Below, one piece after another: positions 57,969 to 64,000 of a stretch of DNA of 64,000 nt. The position numbers were made by a program, and so were the translations under genes. Position 1 is the first letter of the stretch, and every line of letters starts with the position of its first letter. This DNA comes from Paenibacillus sp. 19GGS1-52 (lineage in GTDB: Bacteria > Bacillota > Bacilli > Paenibacillales > Paenibacillaceae). The stretch lies in NCBI RefSeq assembly GCF_022369515.1, contig NZ_CP059724.1:372001-436000 (forward strand), written 5' to 3'. The notes beneath the pieces were generated by a model. The model saw only the letters and a list, made by a program, of their open reading frames with translations. It was not told the DNA's origin and did not search any database.

Positions 57969-59177
57969 ATGATTGAGCTGGTCTTGACGATCAATGATAA
58001 AGACGGGAGCTATACGGAGCACGCTGGTGTTGTCCTTGCATCAATCTTTTCCAATACCCAGCAAATGATCAATGTGCACATTGTGCATGACGATTCCTTA
58101 AGTGAGGAGAACAAGTCAAAGCTCACTCAGCTGGTGGATGTATTTCATCACAATATCTTTTTTTATCATGTTACAGTTCCTGGGGATATGCAAGAAGTTG
58201 CAGCTGGCGTGTATAAAATTGACTATTGGACAATGGCTAGCATGTACCGGCTGTTGCTCCCAATATTTATTCAAGCGGAGAGAGTTATTTATCTGGACTG
58301 CGACATCTTGGTCAATATGGATATTAACGAATTGTGGAACATCGACCTGGGAGATCGTTATTTGGGTGCAGTATTGGATCAAGGCCAAAATTTGCTGGAG
58401 TACTTTATCTCACTTGGGCTAAGTGCGGAGTTGTATTTTAACTCAGGGGTTATTCTGTTTCAACTGGACAATATCCGTAAGAAAGAGAACTGGTACGGAG
58501 AAATGCTCAATTTCTTGCGTAATTATCCAATAATGACTATGCCGGATCAGGATGTTCTGAATGCTGTTTTTAGCTCCAACTATTTGCAAATGGATCAGCG
58601 ATTTAATACGTTCGCTCATCACGAACTCGATTTAGAGAATAAAATTATTCATTTCGCCGGAGATAGCAAATGGTGGGATGTAGATTCACCCCATGTACCG
58701 CTGTACAATAATTATCTGGCCATGACCCCATGGACTAAAGGACTTGCAGCACCAGAGCCAGTGTCTGAACCGGAGCAAACCCTCAGTCTGCCTGAGCCGC
58801 CTGCTCCAGAAATTCAGCCTCCAGAAATACAGCTTCCGGAAACTCCGGTTCTTGAAATCCCAGCCCCTGAAGTGGCAGCCCCAGTCCCAGTACCAGCCCC
58901 AGAGAACGTTCCCGTAAAGCCGCACAGACGGAGACGTCGTAGATCATTGCGACTACGGTTGCGGTTAATAAGACTTAGATTGAGAAGAAAAAGAATGATC
59001 CGCGCCAAATACCGTTCTATCAAGCGCGTGAAACTGATCAAGCGTCGACAGATGAAGAAGAAAAGAGTACTGCGTTCCACAAAGAAGAAACTGCATCCAG
59101 TCCGAAGAAAGCACAAACATATGATGAAAAAGGGACTCTCTAAAAGAGGCACATCCCATTTGAAGCGTACCTCATAA
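57969..59177 (+). CDS. GT8 glycosyltransferase with Pro/Glu linker and polycationic tail
   Basis: 402 residues. Residues about 1-255 form a GT8 (LgtC-like) domain: LVLTINDKDGSYTEHAGVVLASIF, the DxD motif in IYLDCDILVNMD, YFNSGVILF, PDQDVLNAVF and IIHFAGDSKWW. A linker (about 262-318) is Pro/Glu/Ala-rich. The last 84 residues are Arg/Lys-rich (HRRRRRRSLRLRLRLIRLRL and many more), almost without acidic residues. No signal peptide. The tail should bind a polyanion: teichoic acid, DNA or phosphorylated spore-coat protein. The nucleotidyltransferase upstream likely supplies its donor sugar. Confidence 0.87.
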   Translation: MIELVLTINDKDGSYTEHAGVVLASIFSNTQQMINVHIVHDDSLSEENKSKLTQLVDVFHHNIFFYHVTVPGDMQEVAAGVYKIDYWTMASMYRLLLPIFIQAERVIYLDCDILVNMDINELWNIDLGDRYLGAVLDQGQNLLEYFISLGLSAELYFNSGVILFQLDNIRKKENWYGEMLNFLRNYPIMTMPDQDVLNAVFSSNYLQMDQRFNTFAHHELDLENKIIHFAGDSKWWDVDSPHVPLYNNYLAMTPWTKGLAAPEPVSEPEQTLSLPEPPAPEIQPPEIQLPETPVLEIPAPEVAAPVPVPAPENVPVKPHRRRRRRSLRLRLRLIRLRLRRKRMIRAKYRSIKRVKLIKRRQMKKKRVLRSTKKKLHPVRRKHKHMMKKGLSKRGTSHLKRTS

Positions 59178-59193
59178 AGGTTAATAAGAGCAG

Positions 59194-59241
59194 AAAAATA
59201 GGCGTTTCCATTCGATTTATGAAATGGAAACGCCTATTTTT
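59194..59241. terminator. Terminator between GT8 and the convergent PAP2/SLH gene
   Basis: AAAAATAGGCGTTTCCATT, loop, then the complementary AATGGAAACGCCTATTTTT: 19-bp perfect stem, usable in both directions. Confidence 0.92.
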
Positions 59242-59298
59242 AAAAAAAAGATATTATAAAAACGATAAGTTTATCAGTGGTCTCTAGGGGTTATTTAG

Positions 59299-62200
59299 TC
59301 AACTCTTGTAGTAGCACCGATAGAATTTTAGCTGCTTCAGCCCTTGTTGCCCCCCTTGTGGGTCAAACTGGCTAGCGCCCTTACCGGAAATGATTCCTGC
59401 TTGTTGAAGTGTTATTACCGCATCCGCTGCCCATGTGCTGATGTGGTTACTATCATTAAAGCCTACAGCACTAACATCCTCAGGCAGTGTATAACCCGCA
59501 AGATCAGCAACCCTTACAATCATCACGCATATTTCCTCGCGGCTGATCGAAGCGTTCGGATTGAAATGATTGTTTCCTGCTCCATAGACGATATTATTAG
59601 CTGCAGCCCATGAAACGTATGGCATGTACCAGTCAGTAGTTTTTATGTCTGCAAATGCTGAGGTCGTATACTCTGAGACATCTGCATTTGCAATTCCTGC
59701 CAGCATTTTTGCGAATTCTGCTCTTGTCACACCCGTATCAGGCGAGAACTTGTTGTCGCCTTTTCCGGATATAAGGCTGTGCGCTGCCAGGTAAGTGATA
59801 TAACTGCTGCCCCAGTGACTGGCAGTGTCACTAAAGCTGACCCTTTTATAGCCTACGGCGTATTGACTAAGGTGATTGGTAACCAGGGAAACCATTCCTG
59901 TATCCTGGTTATAACCCGACTTAGTGATTGCATTTGGCTTTCCACTCTTGTCAATGTAGTAGGCGGCAATGGCGTTTTTGTCTTCACCTTGAGCCAGTGT
60001 GTATGGAATGCCGATCTTGAGGCTGCCGCCTCCAAAGCTTGTTAGGTTTGAATTTCCTGACTCGATAGTATACTCCAGCACAGGCCTTGTGCCTACCAGA
60101 GTGTTTGCTTCAGAAGATAAAGTAGCTGCATCGGCTAGTGCCATCCCAATACGAAGATTGTCACCCACAGCCTGCTTCAGCGAACCAAATACGGTTTGGG
60201 TAAAGTTCATGCTTCCGAATTGCGTAACAAGCTCTACTGTAGCCGCTTTGCTCTCAAACAGCTTGCTAAGGGCAGCTTTGGAGAGGGTTATTCCCACTGC
60301 CTTTGCCTTTTCTACGGATTCGACTTTAAGTTCCACGACCGTGTTCTTTGCTGCCGACGAATGAACCTTATCCAGCAAGTCGTTGATCTGTGAATCCTGG
60401 ATGACTGCTTCTGCTGTACCGCTAGAGTCAACAGTTGCCGTTACCGATAGGCTTTGTTTCTGCCCGTTAGCAGGCAATGGTTCGGTTGTTGGTTTCGCAC
60501 TGGCAGCAGGTGTTGCGGATGCGGAAGGACCTGGATTACTACTGCCCGTAGTGGGTTGAGTTATTGTATTGGAGGCAGTGGTCAAGGACATTAGTAACGG
60601 ACTGCTAGAGTTCCCTGCAACATCATACGCTACCACTGAGAAAGGGTAGGATGTGTCTTTGGTGAGTCCGGTCACGTTGTAAGAATAAGTCGTGCCTGTT
60701 ACCGTATTTAGTAACGTGCTGCCTTGATATACCTTATAGCTGACCACCCCTATGTTGTCTGTAGCCACCGGCCAGTTCAAGGTAAGACTATTTTGGACAA
60801 TATTCGAACCTGTCAGGCTGGCCTTTGTTGGCCAGATTGGCGTAGTCATATCTACTACTAACTGGATACTATCGGACGTATAGATAACCTTTACTTTGTA
60901 TGAGTCAGGCAAACCCACAGTCTCAACGGATGAAAATTGTCCATTCCGTTGATCCTTGCCGTTGGTGATGAGTGTGGTGATGCCTTCAGGTACATAATGA
61001 TCCGAGAAATTCAGAAGTAATGTCCCGTTGGCGTTTACTGCACCCTTAATATCGAGCAGATCCTTGTTACTGCTAAGGTTGAGCTCAAGTGTACCGTTGG
61101 CAGATTGTGTGTAATCTCCGCCAAGGGTCATCTTTCCAGAAACATTTTCAATTAGAGTACCTCCATTGTTCGCCACATTGCCACTTCCGAAAGCTGTTTC
61201 CGAATTACCCTCAAGTATGCCTTTGTTTAGCTGTGTACCTCCGGAATACGAATTGTTGCCCTGGAGCTGTAGAGTGCCTGTCCCCTCTTTGGTCAGCTTT
61301 CCAGTGCCGGAGATGTCATTCCGCCAGCGATCCAAGGCATTGAAACCACCTAGGTAAGCATCCATGGTCACCGTAACGTCATTGGTGAAAGCACCATAAC
61401 CATCCGCGGCGGCATAGAGATTAAGCCGTCCCCATCCCTCAGGATCATCAAGCACAGGATAACCTGATTCAAGGCCCGTAGTGGCTAGAACCCCGCGACG
61501 TTGCGTACTATCCAGGTAAGGCAGGCGTGTTTCCAGCAGGACTTCCGCGCCTTTAGGAACCACCACGGGTGCAGTCGTTGGATTAATCGGACTGAATCCA
61601 TAGGTCAACCGCTCTGTGTAGTCTGTTTTGTTCTTTGAATAATTGCTGAATCGATCTACCGCTGTACCGGTTTGCGTTAACAGTTCACTGTGAGCAGTAT
61701 CATAAGCAGCTTGCTTCACAAGGCTGTTGTCTGGATCAGACAAGATTGCCGCCGACAACGCAGTTGCCATGACACGTCCGCCCATGACATCCAGCGGTGA
61801 ATGCATACCGGCAACAATACGGTTGTTGCCGATTTCCGAAGCTCGCGTAAGCAGCTCCTGGTAACGCTCGGGTATGGCATAGGCCATCGCAATAGCGCTG
61901 AGATAGGCAGCATTGGTATGACCGCTGGGAAATCCTCCATCTGAGGTCGGGTTAGTGCTGATTGCAGGAACAAGAGTAGGAACAATGATTGAAGGATCTG
62001 TCCAACGATACGGGCGTTTATAGCTGTAATAATTTTTGGCTGGGGTCGTTGAAGAATAATTGCCGCGTAAAACCTTTACTAAGCTCACAATTTTACCAAG
62101 AGTGGAATTCGTGTCGCCTGCATCGGTTCCTCCGTCATCATATTTTTTAGTGGTGGCATCAGCTGGGATTTCGTTGATCGTTGTTGTCGCTCCTGCGTTC

Positions 62201-62625
62201 GTTCGATAGACATCAGTAAGTGAACCTAGGCCATCGATGACGCTGTAACTTTGTTTTCTCCGATCATCGAAATAGGCCGCATCTGCCTCACTGGATGTTC
62301 GACTGGCCGCGATATCAACCACTTTTTGAATGTTGGCATTCAGCACGCCGCTGTTTAATTTGGTGCCTGTATCCCAGGTAGCGCCGGGAGTCCAAAGCTG
62401 ATTAAATCCGGAAAGGATCCCAATGGTCGGATTGGAGTAGACTGCCATATTAACGGTGGAGTTATTCTTGTAATTATCTACAAAGTACCCCCAAGAGGGC
62501 GGTGCGGTGGGAGTCACGGTTGAGGGCACGGATGTCGCACTTGCATAACTCCCACTTACGGAACTTAGAAGTAATGACAGACCTAAAGTAAGTGATAAAT
62601 GCTTTTTTCTTAATTTCATATTCAA
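59299..62625 (-). CDS. SLH-anchored PAP2 acid phosphatase with autotransporter-type repeat
   Basis: 1108 residues from TTG 62625 (AGGAG 10 bases upstream). The signal peptide ends near SYASA. A PAP2/class-A acid phosphatase domain (about 45-340) has KRPYR, GGFPSGHTNAAYLS (about 230) and NNRIVAGMHSPLDVMG (about 277), the three catalytic signatures including both His. Then a beta-rich segment with a PATR-type repeat (GKLTKEGTGTLQLQGNNSYSGGTQLNKG, about 440-470), a fibronectin-type III domain (about 600-690), a Ser/Pro linker, a domain of unknown type (about 730-930) and three SLH repeats (about 933-1100). It is a wall-bound phosphatase, probably for phosphate or nucleotide scavenging. The PATR element is unusual outside Gram-negative autotransporters. 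Confidence 0.88.
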   Translation of the reverse strand: MNMKLRKKHLSLTLGLSLLLSSVSGSYASATSVPSTVTPTAPPSWGYFVDNYKNNSTVNMAVYSNPTIGILSGFNQLWTPGATWDTGTKLNSGVLNANIQKVVDIAASRTSSEADAAYFDDRRKQSYSVIDGLGSLTDVYRTNAGATTTINEIPADATTKKYDDGGTDAGDTNSTLGKIVSLVKVLRGNYSSTTPAKNYYSYKRPYRWTDPSIIVPTLVPAISTNPTSDGGFPSGHTNAAYLSAIAMAYAIPERYQELLTRASEIGNNRIVAGMHSPLDVMGGRVMATALSAAILSDPDNSLVKQAAYDTAHSELLTQTGTAVDRFSNYSKNKTDYTERLTYGFSPINPTTAPVVVPKGAEVLLETRLPYLDSTQRRGVLATTGLESGYPVLDDPEGWGRLNLYAAADGYGAFTNDVTVTMDAYLGGFNALDRWRNDISGTGKLTKEGTGTLQLQGNNSYSGGTQLNKGILEGNSETAFGSGNVANNGGTLIENVSGKMTLGGDYTQSANGTLELNLSSNKDLLDIKGAVNANGTLLLNFSDHYVPEGITTLITNGKDQRNGQFSSVETVGLPDSYKVKVIYTSDSIQLVVDMTTPIWPTKASLTGSNIVQNSLTLNWPVATDNIGVVSYKVYQGSTLLNTVTGTTYSYNVTGLTKDTSYPFSVVAYDVAGNSSSPLLMSLTTASNTITQPTTGSSNPGPSASATPAASAKPTTEPLPANGQKQSLSVTATVDSSGTAEAVIQDSQINDLLDKVHSSAAKNTVVELKVESVEKAKAVGITLSKAALSKLFESKAATVELVTQFGSMNFTQTVFGSLKQAVGDNLRIGMALADAATLSSEANTLVGTRPVLEYTIESGNSNLTSFGGGSLKIGIPYTLAQGEDKNAIAAYYIDKSGKPNAITKSGYNQDTGMVSLVTNHLSQYAVGYKRVSFSDTASHWGSSYITYLAAHSLISGKGDNKFSPDTGVTRAEFAKMLAGIANADVSEYTTSAFADIKTTDWYMPYVSWAAANNIVYGAGNNHFNPNASISREEICVMIVRVADLAGYTLPEDVSAVGFNDSNHISTWAADAVITLQQAGIISGKGASQFDPQGGQQGLKQLKFYRCYYKS

Positions 62626-62855
62626 ATCGTATCCACTCCTGTAGTTTTTGTATTTGGTGCGGCTTTAACTTAGCATTTGGGTGTAAGGAGCTTCAATATA
62701 ACAATTTCCCTATTCTATAGAATTAGTATCTTCTTCAGTGCTGTGGCCTTCCGATTGAATTGATTTGTAAATTAGGATTACGCTCCGTGTTAAATTTCAG
62801 TTAAGCCTCAAAGCAGGCTATATATGTGTAGTATAATTCGAGCGGGGAGGCGATT
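62626..62855. other. Divergent control region of the PAP2 and sensor genes
   Basis: About 230 bases. TATAAT at 62832-62837 is a plausible -10 for the rightward sensor gene. No clear operator was seen. The leftward gene's ribosome site is at its left edge. Confidence 0.4.
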
Positions 62856-64000
62856 ATGAAACATTCAAAGTCTGTTTTGGCCAATCTGGCTATCTCTTAT
62901 TTGACCATCGTTATTGTGATTGTTCTGTTTCTCTGCTCCGTCTTCTACCTGTATTTCCCTAGAAATTACAAAGAAGAAATAAGAAATAAGAATCAAATTA
63001 TACTAGAGAATGCCGCCAACTATATCGAATCGGCTGTTTTTCAGAGAGTGCAACAAATCTATCTCGATCTTTCTCTGGAGAACTCCGTCAACATCGATTT
63101 ATATACGAAAGAGACCCTTCAGGGAAATCATAGCAGGATCATAGATATTCAGGATTTGCTGAAGAAGGAAGTCACCAATAACTCGGATATTGTCTATGCT
63201 GTCCATTTATTTTATCCATTGCAGAAAGTTCTGATTTCGTCTGTCTATGGGTTGAAATACTATGATGAGGCAAGCAAGGACACCTTCGCGACCATGGACT
63301 GGATCGATAAGATGCAGGGGAATGATACAGGTTTTGTGTGGAACGAAGTACGTATGGTGCCTCAGGATATAAATACCAATGTGTCCAGCAATAATAGCAT
63401 GAACCCGCTGATCTCCTATGCCCATAGCTTTCCGTTTAACTCCACCGGTGAACAAAGCAAGCTTATTATTGCCATTGATATAAAGGAAGCCGCCGTCAGT
63501 GAAATTATCCGGAACGTGATGCCTTCCGACTATGCCAACACTTTTATTATAGGGGAAAGCGGGCAGATTATTTCAGCAGCGGATGATAGGATACTTGGCA
63601 GCAGAACGGATAACAACGCCTATATAACTAAAATTCTCTCATCCAATACGGCAGCCGATAGCTTCACGGACACGATTAACCAAATCCCTTCTGTAGTTTC
63701 CTATCATAATTTCACAACCAATAAATGGAAAATATATAATGTAACCTCTACAGATGACTACTATAGCAAATCTATACTCTTGCAGAAGGTAGTGCTGCTA
63801 ATCTGTCTGCTGACGATCATTATGGGCATTATCCTGTCGGGTATGTTCACGATCGCCATTTATAATCCATTACAACGTTTGATGAGCAGAATCAAAGGTT
63901 TATTCGACACCGTACCCGATGCCGAGCGGAATGAATATACCTTAATTGGTACAGCCTTCAATACACTGACCCATAAGGTGAGTAGTCTGGAGGAAACCCT
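62856..64000 (+). CDS. Membrane sensor with extracytoplasmic Cache-type domain (cut by window end)
   Basis: 381 residues visible; the gene runs past the window. ATG 62856 has GGGGAGG 6 bases upstream. Helix 1 (about 7-32), an extracytoplasmic domain (about 33-300) and helix 2 (about 305-332) are followed by a HAMP-like stretch NPLQRLMSRIKGLFDTVPDAERNEYTLIGTAFNTL. This layout fits the large membrane-bound AraC-type regulators of Paenibacillus (about 750 residues) or a YesM-type kinase; the missing C-terminus decides. Such regulators usually control a nearby ABC sugar importer. Confidence 0.78.
   Translation, partial: MKHSKSVLANLAISYLTIVIVIVLFLCSVFYLYFPRNYKEEIRNKNQIILENAANYIESAVFQRVQQIYLDLSLENSVNIDLYTKETLQGNHSRIIDIQDLLKKEVTNNSDIVYAVHLFYPLQKVLISSVYGLKYYDEASKDTFATMDWIDKMQGNDTGFVWNEVRMVPQDINTNVSSNNSMNPLISYAHSFPFNSTGEQSKLIIAIDIKEAAVSEIIRNVMPSDYANTFIIGESGQIISAADDRILGSRTDNNAYITKILSSNTAADSFTDTINQIPSVVSYHNFTTNKWKIYNVTSTDDYYSKSILLQKVVLLICLLTIIMGIILSGMFTIAIYNPLQRLMSRIKGLFDTVPDAERNEYTLIGTAFNTLTHKVSSLEET

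Overview
The window looks like the chromosome of a Paenibacillus-type endospore-forming Firmicute. The evidence is the number of S-layer homology (SLH) proteins, a collagen-like protein, strong AGGAGG-type ribosome sites with frequent TTG and GTG starts, an AraR (GntR/LacI hybrid) arabinose operon, an MmyB-type HTH regulator and a KinB-like sensor kinase. No rRNA, tRNA, CRISPR array, prophage or complete insertion sequence was seen. The region is accessory in character: many regulator/target pairs, several decayed genes, and a dispersed short repeat.

Layout. 1-5 kb: acetyltransferase (cut by the window edge), divergent SDR/TetR pair with a perfect palindrome between them, MmyB-type regulator, quinone-oxidoreductase-like MDR. 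5-9 kb: repeat-rich, mostly gene-free DNA around an AT-rich U32 peptidase/RlhA-like gene and a truncated CGNR-family regulator. 9-14 kb: lipoprotein-type membrane diguanylate cyclase, then a heme-tolerance-like locus (TetR, HrtB-like permease, HrtA-like ATPase, IsdG-like monooxygenase) in which the regulator and the ATPase are both frameshifted. 14-20 kb: coiled-coil protein, collagen-like protein, Eis-like acetyltransferase, F420-type oxidoreductase, LysR and a large unknown protein. 20-25 kb: a very Ala-rich SLH surface protein. 25-31 kb: TetR/SnoaL pair and the arabinose operon (araR, divergent FGGY kinase, araD, araA) with clear AraR operators. 31-41 kb: DUF4405 membrane protein, MarR/amidohydrolase pair with an operator inside the promoter, DUF6143-like protein, SLH-anchored GH53 galactanase, HxlR/DoxX pair and another SLH protein. 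42-49 kb: YafY-type regulator, DinB and EVE proteins, SLH remnant, MFS exporter, ABC-2 transporter and its TetR. 49-54 kb: ECF sigma/anti-sigma pair, a junction of two gene fragments (glycosidase and histidine kinase), response regulator and lipoprotein. 53.5-56.7 kb: methyltransferase, an ArsR-type HTH fused to a GyrB-type ATPase fold, and a KinB-like kinase. 56.8-64 kb: nucleotidyltransferase plus a GT8 glycosyltransferase with a polycationic tail, an SLH-anchored PAP2 phosphatase with an autotransporter-type repeat, and a membrane sensor cut by the window end.

How the genes may work together. The secreted galactanase and the arabinose operon fit use of plant arabinogalactan. The four large SLH proteins decorate the cell wall. 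Many small regulator/target pairs suggest responses to toxic small molecules, and operators can be read directly in several of them.

The most unusual items are: the ArsR-GyrB-like protein, in which the position of GyrB's catalytic glutamate is alanine and whose stop codon is followed in the same frame by a methyltransferase with no normal start; the GT8 enzyme with an Arg/Lys tail; the twice-broken heme locus; the PAP2/SLH protein; and a family of about nine dispersed hairpin-plus-tail repeats, several of which abut gene truncations.
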